Positions 9,193 to 17,198 of a stretch of DNA of 46,496 nt are shown piece after piece. This DNA comes from a candidate division WWE3 bacterium. Lineage in GTDB: Bacteria; Patescibacteriota; WWE3; UBA101185; UBA10185. The position numbers were made by a program, and so were the translations under genes. The first letter of the stretch is position 1, and each line of letters opens with the position of its first letter. Where the stretch lies: NCBI GenBank assembly GCA_012798115.1, contig JAAZNV010000014.1:1-46496 (forward strand), in the 5' to 3' direction. The notes under the pieces are model-generated. The model was not told the DNA's origin. It was given only the letters and a program-made list of their open reading frames with translations, and made no database searches.

Positions 9193-10708
9193 AGATAACT
9201 ACCCTAAACTAATATTAGATAAGGCTGTTTCTGATCCGATATTCAGAGAAGCCTTAGTAAGAGAAAACTTTTATTGGTTTATTCTTATATATTTTCCGGA
9301 TTACATAACCTATCCGTTTGCTAAGTTCCACAAGGAGATGGTCTTCTCACTTCAGGAAATTAAAGACAATTTGATAATTGCTGCATTTAGGGGTTCGGGC
9401 AAGTCAACAATTGTATCTTTGACTTATGTTATTTGGTCGATGATCGGAAAACACAATAAACGATTTGTAGTACTTTGCAGCAACACTAGCCGCCAGGCAG
9501 AGCTTTTAATGTTTAACATTAAGAATACCCTGGAAACGCACCCACTACTTAAGGATGATTTGGGACCTTTCTCCGAGTTTTCGGAAGAGTGGAATGTGTC
9601 GTCTTTAGTATTTAAGAAATATGACGCAAAAATCATGGCCATCTCAGTGAACGAAAGCGTAAGAGGTATAAGATACAAAAACCAAAGACCTGATCTGATA
9701 ATTTTGGATGATGTAGAAACCCTAGATTCAGTAAGAACAGAGGAAAACAGAGACAGGCTTAATACATGGTTTGATAGAGACATAATTCCCCTGGGAGACG
9801 AAAAGACAAACATCATAGTTATAGGAACCATAATGACAACAGGTTCCCTAATTCAGACTTTAAACGAAAGGATAAAACTTAAACTTCTGGCAGGTTCGTC
9901 AAAAAGATATCCAATCGTAGACGAAAAGGGAAAGATCCTTTGGCCTGATAGATGGAAAACAAAACAGGATATAGAAAACTACAGAAAAAAGTTTGGAATT
10001 GTAGACAGAACATGGGAAACGGAATACCTGTTAAACGACTATGTTGAGGAAGATCAGATAGTTAAACCTGAGATGATTAAGTACTACGATGAACTGCCCT
10101 TTGGTTCTGCTTATTTCTTAGGTGGCTACATTGGGGTTGATCTTGCAATCTCTATGAAAACGACTGCATCAAAAACAGCTATAGTGGCAGGGTATGCTTT
10201 TAAGATAGATGGTAAAAGTAAATTATACCTTCTGGCTAATCCTGTTAATAAAAGATTAGACAGCCACGAAACTATAGAAGCGATAAAGAATCTGGCTGAT
10301 AGTATGCACTCGGGTAGAAACACTAAAATATTTGTAGAAGATGTTGGGTATCAAAGATCTGTTATTGAAACACTTAACAACGAAGGGTACAACGCCAACC
10401 CGTTTGAAGTAAGAGGGCAGGATAAAGAATCAAGGCTTGAGATTACACTACACAATCTTGTTCAGGGTCTAGTTCTGTTTCCAAAGAAGGGATGTGAGGA
10501 TTTGATCGTTCAGTTGATAAGGTTCAGATTAGAAAAGTTTAAAGACCTGGGAGATGCATACTCCATTGTTGTTATAAAGGCATTTGATGAGCTTAATAAA
10601 GGACCTAGTGTTATATCGGTGCCTTTTAAATGTGTTAAAAACTCAAGTAACTACTTGGATTATGGACACAGACATATACCTAAATTCTCGATCGAATTGC
10701 CTTCTTAG
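9185..10708 (+). CDS. Phage terminase large subunit (TerL)
   Basis: The N-terminal ATPase has a Walker A-like FRGSGKST near residue 68 and a Walker B LIILDDVE near 176. The C-terminal RNase H-like nuclease shows acidic positions in GVDLAI (about 317), FVEDVGY (about 381) and GDAYS (about 458), as expected for a headful or cos-cutting motor. At 507 aa it is full length for TerL. It follows the small subunit with an 8-nt overlap, and the serine recombinase starts 42 nt downstream. No portal, capsid protease or major capsid gene follows, which is unusual. The enzyme looks intact, so it may package DNA into particles supplied by another phage. Confidence 0.9.
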   Translation: MLKDNYPKLILDKAVSDPIFREALVRENFYWFILIYFPDYITYPFAKFHKEMVFSLQEIKDNLIIAAFRGSGKSTIVSLTYVIWSMIGKHNKRFVVLCSNTSRQAELLMFNIKNTLETHPLLKDDLGPFSEFSEEWNVSSLVFKKYDAKIMAISVNESVRGIRYKNQRPDLIILDDVETLDSVRTEENRDRLNTWFDRDIIPLGDEKTNIIVIGTIMTTGSLIQTLNERIKLKLLAGSSKRYPIVDEKGKILWPDRWKTKQDIENYRKKFGIVDRTWETEYLLNDYVEEDQIVKPEMIKYYDELPFGSAYFLGGYIGVDLAISMKTTASKTAIVAGYAFKIDGKSKLYLLANPVNKRLDSHETIEAIKNLADSMHSGRNTKIFVEDVGYQRSVIETLNNEGYNANPFEVRGQDKESRLEITLHNLVQGLVLFPKKGCEDLIVQLIRFRLEKFKDLGDAYSIVVIKAFDELNKGPSVISVPFKCVKNSSNYLDYGHRHIPKFSIELPS

Positions 10709-10750
10709 GTCTGGACTTGAACTGGTTTATACGTCATCCATTGTGTTGCA

Positions 10751-12046
10751 ATGGAATCACAACAAACACTCAAATACTGCCTGTATGCAAGAAAAAGCTC
10801 GGAGTCAGATGAACGCCAGGCAATGTCGATTGACTCTCAAATAAAGGAGATGTCTGCTCTGGCTGTAAAAGAGCAACTTCAGATAGTAGATATAAAACAG
10901 GAATCTCACTCGGCTAAAATATCAGGAGCAAGACCTCTTTTCATGGAGATGCTTTCTGATCTGAATAACGAAAAATACAATGCAATTTTAACCTGGGCTC
11001 CAGATAGGTTAAGCAGAAATGCTGGAGATTTAGGATCCTTGGTTGACATGATTGATCAGAAAAAACTTTTAAGAATTAGAACTATCAGCCAATCATTTTC
11101 AGATAACCCTGCTGAGAAATTCCTGCTTATGATTCTTTGCTCACAGGCGAAGTTAGAAAACGACAACCGAGGCTTGAACGTTAAAAGAGGAATAAGAAGC
11201 AAGTGTGAGATGGGTTGGAGACCATGCCCGGCACCTTTGGGCTATATTAATTATTCTCATGCGGGAACAAAGAAGGTAATGCTTGATAAGGAAATAGCAC
11301 CAAAGGTAAAGGAGCTATTCGAGCTTGTTGCAGAAGCAGGCTACAGCGGAAGAGACCTTAAAAGAATGATTGACCGGGAGGGAATATTTAAAAAGCATGC
11401 AGGAAGACAGGTTCCTCTATCCATGATTTATCGAATACTTAAGGCATCTTTCTACTATGGGAGGTTTGAATATCCTGAAGGAAGCGGAAACTGGTATACA
11501 GGCGCTCATGAGCCATTAATCACAAAGGAGCTTTTTGATAAAGTGCAAAAGAAACTTCGGGTTCCTATCAAACCCAAATGGGGTCAGAAATATTTTCTGT
11601 TTAAGGATTTATTTAAATGCGCATATTGTGGAGCAAGCATAGTAGCTGAAGAAAAGTTCAAAATACAGGATAACGGAAATAAACATAGGTACGTTTATTA
11701 TCACTGCACAAAGAAACTTGATTCAACCTGCCCGGAACAATATGTAACTGAAAGTATTATTAGAGATGAGCTTATAAACTACGTAGTTTTTGCTGAAAAG
11801 AAACATCTGGACACCATAAATATCACTCCTGAAATTAAGAAAAGGATGGAAGGTTTTAAGAAAGTGAAAAATCAGGTTCTATCCGAACAGAAAATCGAGA
11901 ACGTTAGCAAAACACTAAAATATTCTGATTACTTCAAATACATAATTATTAACGGAACCAAAGAGGAAAAGGAGATAGTACTAAGCGGATTGAAAACTCC
12001 TCTTTTTATTCATAATAAATCGATTCTATCTCAACCCTTAAACTAA
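10751..12046 (+). CDS. Large serine recombinase (site-specific integrase)
   Basis: The N-terminal catalytic domain begins YCLYARKSS, which holds the nucleophile serine, and continues through WAPDRLSRN with conserved arginines. A recombinase domain follows (PLGYINYS, MIYRILKASFYYG), then a zinc ribbon with CAYCG and, further on, paired Cys positions around STCPEQY. Length is 431 aa, near the short end for large serine integrases, with a short coiled tail. The start has no clear SD, and the gene may be read through from the terminase. It sits at the right edge of the element, next to a tRNA remnant and a symmetrical site, so it most likely drives integration and excision. Confidence 0.92.
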   Translation: MESQQTLKYCLYARKSSESDERQAMSIDSQIKEMSALAVKEQLQIVDIKQESHSAKISGARPLFMEMLSDLNNEKYNAILTWAPDRLSRNAGDLGSLVDMIDQKKLLRIRTISQSFSDNPAEKFLLMILCSQAKLENDNRGLNVKRGIRSKCEMGWRPCPAPLGYINYSHAGTKKVMLDKEIAPKVKELFELVAEAGYSGRDLKRMIDREGIFKKHAGRQVPLSMIYRILKASFYYGRFEYPEGSGNWYTGAHEPLITKELFDKVQKKLRVPIKPKWGQKYFLFKDLFKCAYCGASIVAEEKFKIQDNGNKHRYVYYHCTKKLDSTCPEQYVTESIIRDELINYVVFAEKKHLDTINITPEIKKRMEGFKKVKNQVLSEQKIENVSKTLKYSDYFKYIIINGTKEEKEIVLSGLKTPLFIHNKSILSQPLN

Positions 12047-12069
12047 AAAACTTATCCACAATAAACCCA

Positions 12070-12098
12070 TGGGAGAACAGGGACTCGAACCTGCTACC
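12070..12098 (-). pseudogene. 3' fragment of a tRNA gene (T-arm and acceptor strand)
   Basis: Read on the minus strand, this piece ends with CAGGTTCGAGTCCCTG, TTCTCCC and a discriminator A: a tRNA T-loop plus 3' acceptor strand. The T-stem is one G short on its 5' side, and no matching 5' half (GGGAGAA) lies within 200 nt. It looks like the part of a tRNA left at the border of an integrated element, 24 nt after the recombinase stop. Confidence 0.55.
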
Positions 12099-12149
12099 AT
12101 TTCAATATTATCAAGCCATTACAACATAAAACGAGGTTCGGATTGAAAT
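12099..12149. repeat. 51-bp site with 8-bp inverted ends, candidate attachment site
   Basis: ATTTCAAT at 12099-12106 and ATTGAAAT at 12142-12149 are perfect inverted copies around a 35-bp core. The size and arm symmetry match large serine integrase att sites, and it abuts the tRNA fragment next to the recombinase. The call rests on position and symmetry only. Confidence 0.35.
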
Positions 12150-12218
12150 TTACGAAGCGAGTTATTTACAAGGTGTAACAAGGCTTTTAAGGCTTTGTGG
12201 TCTCGTAGAAGCACTCTC

Positions 12219-12292
12219 TGGCTGGGGGATAGGGATTCGAACCCCAATAGGCGGGACCAAAACCCGCAGTCCTACCGTTAGACGATCCCCCA
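12219..12292 (-). tRNA. tRNA-Gln (TTG)
   Basis: A full cloverleaf with acceptor TGGGGGA/TCCCCCA, anticodon loop TTTTGGT (anticodon TTG) and T-loop TTCGAAT. The U1-A72 pair and G73 fit a glutamine tRNA. The CCA end is encoded. A TATAAT box on the same strand lies at 12314-12319. Confidence 0.93.
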
Positions 12293-12313
12293 ACAATCAT
12301 AACTAGTGGTGTA

Positions 12314-12319
12314 ATTATA
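12314..12319 (-). promoter_or_regulatory. -10 box for tRNA-Gln
   Basis: TATAAT on the minus strand, 21 nt upstream of the mature tRNA-Gln 5' end. It lies downstream of the terminator that closes the TPR genes, so the tRNA should be a separate transcript. Confidence 0.5.
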
Positions 12320-12365
12320 TAACAAAGAGAAAAGGTCTGTACTAAAAAGTAAAGCACAGACCTTT
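12320..12365 (-). terminator. Terminator of the TPR gene unit
   Basis: A 10-bp stem AAAGGTCTGT/ACAGACCTTT (12331-12340 and 12356-12365) around a 15-nt loop. On the minus strand it is followed by a T-rich run (TTTTCTCTTTG). It starts 5 nt after the stop of the TPR gene. Confidence 0.75.
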
Positions 12366-12369
12366 CTTA

Positions 12370-13032
12370 TTAAACAAGAGAAAGAAGATTATTTATTTGT
12401 TCTTCTCTCCTTTTTAAACCTTGAAGTCTAGCCAAATATCTAGCTAGATACAATAATGGTTTTCCGATCTTGTCATGGATAGAAACATAATCCATAAGCA
12501 AACCATCAAGCCATACATTTCTTTCAAGCTTAGGAGTTTTGTTCCAAACTTTAATTAAAGCCTTTATTTCTCTTCTTAGGATAAACTTAAGTTTATCTTT
12601 TTCTCCTAAAACTTCTGTTGCAGAAAAAAGACCATGCAAGAACCAAGGAAGATCTTTTCTACCTAGATTTTCTGCTATGCTAACAGCTTCTTCTGCACAG
12701 CTTAATGCTTGGACTAAACCACTTCCGTTTAAGTAGAGTTGTTTTCTTGAAAGATTTCTGAGTGCTACTGCTTGACCATTATAGTCTTTAGCTTTTACAG
12801 CAATTTTATAAGCTTTCTGCCATGTTTTTTTAGCTTTTTCTTGGTTGCCGTTATGGTAGTAAGAAAGACCTAAATGGCTTAATACTTCAACAATCTTTTT
12901 ATTGTCTCTCTCAGCAAACAGTAAAGTCTTTTCAAAACATTTTATTGATTGCTTAACGCTTCCTTTTTCTCTTTCTTCAATTCCTAACTTTAACAATTCT
13001 TCATAAGTTGGAATCTTCACAGCCTTTTCCAT
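12370..13032 (-). CDS. TPR-repeat protein (paralogue 1)
   Basis: About 220 aa of helical TPR-like repeats: SIKCFEKTLLFAERD, then LGLSYYHNGNQEKAKKTWQKA, then ALSCAEEAVSIAEN. No signal peptide or membrane segment is visible, so it is probably a cytoplasmic scaffold or partner-binding protein. The ORF track starts 17 codons earlier. I chose the ATG at 13032 because AAAGGAGAG stands 4 nt before it and the extra N-terminus does not fit a repeat. It is a clear paralogue of the next gene upstream: repeat spacing and C-terminal ends match (RREEQINNLL versus RRIEQISKLL). A tandem duplication is likely. The binding partner is unknown. Confidence 0.8.
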   Translation of the reverse strand: MEKAVKIPTYEELLKLGIEEREKGSVKQSIKCFEKTLLFAERDNKKIVEVLSHLGLSYYHNGNQEKAKKTWQKAYKIAVKAKDYNGQAVALRNLSRKQLYLNGSGLVQALSCAEEAVSIAENLGRKDLPWFLHGLFSATEVLGEKDKLKFILRREIKALIKVWNKTPKLERNVWLDGLLMDYVSIHDKIGKPLLYLARYLARLQGLKRREEQINNLLSLV

Positions 13033-13149
13033 TATCTCTCCTTTTTTGTGTTGATACGTTGCTATTATAGCTTCAATAGTCAAATAATCAACTATGAGAT
13101 AAGAAGATAAGATGCTGTGAAGTAAGGAAAAGTTATGCTTGTCTTCTAT

Positions 13150-13788
13150 TTACTGCTCCAAAAGCTTACTTATTTGCTCTATTCTTCTAGATAAATTGAA
13201 CTGTTCAGCAATAATTTTAGCAGTATATAAATCTGCTTTCGTGTTATAAACCTTATATCTATCGATCAAAAGACCAGTTAACCAAACCCATTTAGCTATT
13301 TGATCTTTTGTCTTTTGGCTAATATTATATAAATCTTCGGATTCTTTTAAAAACCAGGATTCTATTTCATCCTTTGAGGAATTATTAGCAATCATTGCAT
13401 CAACAACTCCATGATCAAACCAGACTATATCTTCCCTACTTGATTTAAAAGCTAGCTCCCTAGCTTCTCTTGCAAGATCAATAGCTTTTATTTTGTCTTC
13501 AGTATTAAATTCTGATCTGGATAATTGCCTTAAAGATACTGCTTTATAGGAATCGTTATTCAAGTCTCCAGCTAATTTCTTAGATCTTTCAAACATTTCT
13601 TTAGCTTCTCCATATTTCTTTAAATGCCAAAGAGTTAATCCTTTCTCACCTAAATATGTAAATAGCTGATCAGAATCAAGTTGTGCTTCATCAATCTCAT
13701 TGAACAAACCTAAAGCTTTATTTAAATCTCCTGTTTCTCTTTCATCTCTTGCTATACTTAGTTGTTTTTTAAATTGATCTTTATCCAT
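13150..13788 (-). CDS. TPR-repeat protein (paralogue 2)
   Basis: A 212-aa helical repeat protein with TPR-like units (LNKALGLFNEID, YLGEKGLTLWHLKKYGEAKE, KAIDLAREARELA). It is soluble, with no signal peptide. AAGGAGG sits 5 nt before the ATG, one of the strongest SDs here. The start lies only 16 nt after the encoded CCA of tRNA-Val, so tRNA 3' processing would release this message with a 16-nt leader containing just the SD. Its neighbour at 12370 is a paralogue, and both end at the terminator downstream of that gene. Function is unknown; regulation or complex assembly is typical of TPR proteins. Confidence 0.8.
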   Translation of the reverse strand: MDKDQFKKQLSIARDERETGDLNKALGLFNEIDEAQLDSDQLFTYLGEKGLTLWHLKKYGEAKEMFERSKKLAGDLNNDSYKAVSLRQLSRSEFNTEDKIKAIDLAREARELAFKSSREDIVWFDHGVVDAMIANNSSKDEIESWFLKESEDLYNISQKTKDQIAKWVWLTGLLIDRYKVYNTKADLYTAKIIAEQFNLSRRIEQISKLLEQ

Positions 13789-13804
13789 ATTAACCTCCTT
13801 GTAA

Positions 13805-13881
13805 TGGTGGGCGATGTAGGGGTCGAACCTACGACCTTTCGGATGTAAACCGAATGCTCTAACCAGCTGAGCTAATCGCCC
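13805..13881 (-). tRNA. tRNA-Val (TAC)
   Basis: Acceptor GGGCGAT/ATCGCCC, anticodon stem TTCGG/CCGAA with loop TTTACAT (anticodon TAC), T-loop TTCGACC, A73 and an encoded CCA. It lies 16 nt upstream of the second TPR gene on the same strand and may be co-transcribed with it. Confidence 0.95.
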
Positions 13882-13921
13882 TAATATTCGTATTTTAACA
13901 ATTTAATTAAGAAATTTCACT

Positions 13922-14335
13922 TCATTTTTCTTTGATTTCAGGATATCTGTCGGGGTTATTCAAATAGTACTTAGTCCATTTATTATCCTTAGTAACACCA
14001 ACACAATCTAAATAAATTCTTTTATCAAACCCTCCTACTCCTTTTCTTTTTTCCTTGAGTAATTTCTTAAACTCCTTATCAGATAATTTAAGGTGATATC
14101 TTAGATAATCAGTAACTTCAATAACATCAACTAACTCTTCTTTAAGCTTATCTATATCTTTTATCTTTAACATTTCTGTAGATTCTTCTACTAATTTTAA
14201 AACTAATTCTTTAATAAACCTCTTTTCACTTAAAACCTTTACACCAACTGGTTTTTCCCCACATTCTTTCATAAGCTCAACTATTCTATCTCTGACAAGC
14301 TTCTTGAAAGAAAAGTACCTCATGGTCTTAGTCAT
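13922..14335 (-). CDS. MazG-like / phosphoribosyl-ATP pyrophosphohydrolase-like NTP pyrophosphatase
   Basis: The 137-aa protein opens with FKKLVRDRIVELM, the signature of the KLVRDRI group of all-alpha NTP pyrophosphatases. The metal-binding pattern EESTE followed by EELVDV matches the ExxE...ExxD active site that coordinates magnesium. Such enzymes hydrolyse non-canonical or excess nucleoside triphosphates in the cytoplasm. The gene is single. Its ATG is preceded by TATAAT with a 6-nt gap and no SD, so the mRNA is likely leaderless. No partner is evident nearby, and the substrate cannot be told from sequence. Confidence 0.82.
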   Translation of the reverse strand: MTKTMRYFSFKKLVRDRIVELMKECGEKPVGVKVLSEKRFIKELVLKLVEESTEMLKIKDIDKLKEELVDVIEVTDYLRYHLKLSDKEFKKLLKEKRKGVGGFDKRIYLDCVGVTKDNKWTKYYLNNPDRYPEIKEK

Positions 14336-14341
14336 ATGGTA

Positions 14342-14347
14342 ATTATA
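14342..14347 (-). promoter_or_regulatory. -10 box of the MazG-like gene, leaderless
   Basis: TATAAT on the minus strand, 6 nt before the ATG at 14335. There is no SD between the two, so transcription should start at the initiation codon. Confidence 0.55.
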
Positions 14348-14366
14348 TCAGTAACAAACAACTTAG

Positions 14367-15209
14367 CTATTCGTTAATCGTTTTTAAGTTAAAATGAAAA
14401 ATGGGATTGATAATCTCTCCTATTAATATGGTCTTATTGTGTAAAATACTCCTGTTAATCATCGTACCAGTATAATAATCTTGAACTAACATAGCTTGCT
14501 GCTCCAGATTGTACTCCCTAAAAGTTTTTCCATTAGCAATATCATCTCTAAGATTATTTTCATTACCATTGTTATAAAGTGCTTCTACATTCGTGAAATA
14601 CAACCAATAATAATTAATCCACTTTGGTATCCATGCAAGACCAAATCCTTGGCCATCCTGGTATTGCCAGACATGTGTAAGCTCATGGACATAAACAGCG
14701 GTTTTTATTTTATTACATGCATAATCTTTATGAACATAGATATAGTTTCCCCATGTAGAGGCTCTTGCTAACAAAACCTTTGGAAAAGGTACATAACCGT
14801 ATGTATGTATTGAAATTACAGAACCATCAATTCTATCTCCAAAATAAAACAAAGCATCTTTATAGTTGTTAAAACTCGGGCACCTAGAATAAAAATCGTA
14901 TCTCTCAACGATTCCAAGTTTTATCAGAGTTTTTTCTGGTAAAAAAGAGTGATTTGGTGTTAAAGCAAGCAATACGTACTGAAAAGCGATAAAAGTGCTT
15001 ATGAAATACATCACAATATATTTTAAAGATAGTTTTCCCTTCCCTACCACCCAAAAAGTAATGCATACAAATACTAATGCTAAAATGATTGTTAAATTCA
15101 TTGTTAACTTTTCGCTAAACGAAAAGACAATTATACTTACTATTGTTATAACAGAACTAAGGACAAAAAATGCTAACCAATATAAACACAAGGTAAGGGT
15201 TTTCTTCAT
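14367..15209 (-). CDS. Membrane-anchored HExxH zinc metallopeptidase-like protein
   Basis: Three or four hydrophobic helices fill the first 110 residues, followed by a soluble domain that contains VHELTHVWQYQ, a clear HExxH zinc motif. Residues after it (NVEALY, EQQAMLVQDYY) may supply the third ligand. This suggests a peptidase facing outside or a degenerate relative. The ORF track starts inside tRNA-Phe (15314). I moved the start to the ATG at 15209 (MKKTLTLCLYW), a normal N-terminus for a membrane protein, with TATACT boxes immediately upstream and 11 nt upstream. The family is not identified; peptidase activity is inferred from the motif alone. Confidence 0.7.
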   Translation of the reverse strand: MKKTLTLCLYWLAFFVLSSVITIVSIIVFSFSEKLTMNLTIILALVFVCITFWVVGKGKLSLKYIVMYFISTFIAFQYVLLALTPNHSFLPEKTLIKLGIVERYDFYSRCPSFNNYKDALFYFGDRIDGSVISIHTYGYVPFPKVLLARASTWGNYIYVHKDYACNKIKTAVYVHELTHVWQYQDGQGFGLAWIPKWINYYWLYFTNVEALYNNGNENNLRDDIANGKTFREYNLEQQAMLVQDYYTGTMINRSILHNKTILIGEIINPIFHFNLKTINE

Positions 15210-15286
15210 AGTATAGGAAAAGTATATCAGTCTTGTCATAAACAAGGTATCGGAAATCTTTAGATAACCACATAAAAGAGTAGAGT

Positions 15287-15362
15287 TGGTGGGGAGGGTG
15301 GGAGTCGAACCCACATAGCCGGTTTTTCAGACCGGTGCCGTGACCACCTTGGCTACCGCCCC
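15287..15362 (-). tRNA. tRNA-Phe (GAA)
   Basis: Anticodon stem CCGGT/ACCGG with loop CTGAAAA (anticodon GAA), T-stem GTGGG/CCCAC, encoded CCA. The acceptor GGGGCGG/CCTCCCC has a C5-U68 mismatch, which is unusual. The promoter must lie between it and tRNA-Gly, or the two are co-transcribed: the gap is only 15 nt. Confidence 0.88.
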
Positions 15363-15377
15363 ATATTTCATATTCCT

Positions 15378-15454
15378 TGGAGCGACGGACCGGACTCGAA
15401 CCGGCGACCTTCTCCTTGGCAAGGAGACGTTCTAACCAGCTGAACTACCGTCGC
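15378..15454 (-). tRNA. tRNA-Gly (GCC)
   Basis: Acceptor GCGACGG/CCGTCGC, anticodon loop TTGCCAA (anticodon GCC), U73 as in bacterial tRNA-Gly, encoded CCA. It is followed after 15 nt by tRNA-Phe on the same strand. Confidence 0.95.
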
Positions 15455-15498
15455 AAGATAAGATATTATAACATTAGAAAAACTAAATCCTCTATAGA

Positions 15499-17193
15499 CT
15501 ACCAGCTTCCTCCTCCGCCCCCACCGCCTCCGCCACCTGAAGATCCTCCAGAAAAACCAGAAGAAAAACCAGACGAGCTAGAAGTGGGAGTCATAGAAGA
15601 GCGAATGGAGTTAGAAAAGCTATGAGACATTGCAGTAAAAGCATAAACACTAGAAAAATCTTCTCCATCATACCAGTCAGGTTTAATCATATTTAAGTCT
15701 TTAAACCTTTCAGCCCATATCTTTTCTACACCAAATGCAGTTGCATAAGGTAGCAGTTTTTCAAAAAACATTTGATTTTGAGCCTGAAAATCAAGCTTCT
15801 CATCTTGACTTTTAAGAAAATTAAACAACGACTTTGCTTCTGAATACTTCTCTACTCCAATAAGAGTTCTTTTTGCAGATTTTCTACCAAAAACAAGAGA
15901 AGCAATAGCTAATGGAATATTCATAGTAAACACAGAAACTACCCCAAGAGCTATCATTTTTGCTTCTATATTTGATGGTTTCTTCTCAAACATTTGACCA
16001 TCAAGTAACTCATCTTCAATACTTTTCTTAAACTTTTGAACAGACTTCAAAAAAGATTGAGAATCTTTTAAACTTTTAACATTAACTTCATCTTTGTTCT
16101 TGAAGATAATATTTAATATATCTTTCTCAAAACTCTTGATACTAGAATCCTCTAAGTAGTTTTTAGTTTTAATAAGAATGAATTTATTTTTATCTTCATG
16201 CTTAATCTTTAAATAACCTCTTTGAGCAAGATGAATAATAGTACCAGTAAGCTCCTTATGATCTATAGATTTATCAATAATAAAGCCTGTTTCGGCTGGA
16301 GAAAAAACAACCTTGTTTTTGTATTGTGGTGGCTCAAACCATGCTGGAAGTATCTTTTCATGCTTTTTAGTAAACTTCTTTTCCTTAATGGATTCTACTA
16401 AGATCTTTACAGGCAATAAAACAAACCAAAGGAAAGATAAAATTTTAACTATTATTGATGAAATTTGATCAATAAGTCTTGATTTATCTTCTTTAGGCTC
16501 CAAAACATTAACTTGACCTTTAGGAAAAGACACTGCAAATGTTATACCTTCTTTTGCATTTAGTTGCTTACTTGAAGATACTAAAGCACTATTATTTACT
16601 TGATTTATATTTTTAAGACAATCTTGAGATGTACTTCCTTTATATCCTTCATAACAAACTACGTTTAAGAATCTACTATTTATACCCGTGTTAAATTCAA
16701 CCTTTGAAGAAGCAGATAAGATAGGAACTTCCCATTCATTTCCTGTAAAATTCCAGTAAAGCTCATCGTGATCAGAAAAGTAAGTAAGAGCACCTGATAC
16801 TAAGTATCTAATAACATATATGTGTTCTCCAGTTATTAGCTTATCGACATCTCCTATTTTAATAGATAAGTAGCTAGAATTATTTGATGTTGTGTAATTA
16901 TATGCATTTCCCTTTTCATCTATAACAGACTGAACATATGTGTCTAGTTTATATATTTTTCCATCAGAATTTTCTTTAGTTACTGGTATATTTCTGTATA
17001 TCCCATGTTTTTCAAGTGATCCAAAGTCATAGTGAATGTTTTCTTCTACAAGGATAGTTCCATCTTTGTTTATCTTTATGTTTGACTGAAAGTTTTTAAT
17101 GGATTCAGCAAGTGCAGATTTTCCTATACCTTTAGACAAAGATAAAACAAAGGCTAAAGAAAATATTATTAAGTATTTAATATTCCTTTTCAT
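15499..17193 (-). CDS. DUF2207 family membrane protein with poly-Gly tail
   Basis: A signal peptide or membrane helix (about residues 5-29) leads into an extracytoplasmic DUF2207 domain with the typical HYDFGSLEKHGIYRNIP. A transmembrane segment follows near residue 245 (IVKILSFLWFVLLPVKIL), then a cytoplasmic region with a second hydrophobic stretch near 415. The C-terminus is the glycine run followed by SW that is common in this family. Function is unknown; an envelope role is likely. The ATG lies only 5 nt after the CCA of tRNA-Leu on the same strand, so no SD fits outside the tRNA. Either the mRNA starts inside the tRNA, or tRNA 3' processing releases a nearly leaderless message. Confidence 0.88.
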   Translation of the reverse strand: MKRNIKYLIIFSLAFVLSLSKGIGKSALAESIKNFQSNIKINKDGTILVEENIHYDFGSLEKHGIYRNIPVTKENSDGKIYKLDTYVQSVIDEKGNAYNYTTSNNSSYLSIKIGDVDKLITGEHIYVIRYLVSGALTYFSDHDELYWNFTGNEWEVPILSASSKVEFNTGINSRFLNVVCYEGYKGSTSQDCLKNINQVNNSALVSSSKQLNAKEGITFAVSFPKGQVNVLEPKEDKSRLIDQISSIIVKILSFLWFVLLPVKILVESIKEKKFTKKHEKILPAWFEPPQYKNKVVFSPAETGFIIDKSIDHKELTGTIIHLAQRGYLKIKHEDKNKFILIKTKNYLEDSSIKSFEKDILNIIFKNKDEVNVKSLKDSQSFLKSVQKFKKSIEDELLDGQMFEKKPSNIEAKMIALGVVSVFTMNIPLAIASLVFGRKSAKRTLIGVEKYSEAKSLFNFLKSQDEKLDFQAQNQMFFEKLLPYATAFGVEKIWAERFKDLNMIKPDWYDGEDFSSVYAFTAMSHSFSNSIRSSMTPTSSSSGFSSGFSGGSSGGGGGGGGGGSW

Positions 17194-17198
17194 TTCTT

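Noticed and set aside
12178-12200. Repeat aaggcttttaaggctttg near the tRNA-Gln gene
   Set aside because: It is a short direct repeat, not an inverted one, and has no T-run on either strand, so I do not call a terminator or att core.
15377-15625. ORF with a long proline run and ERRTGLEPATFSLARRRS
   Set aside because: It is the antisense of tRNA-Gly joined to the antisense of the DUF2207 poly-glycine tail. The peptide is a well-known false protein from tRNA reverse strands.
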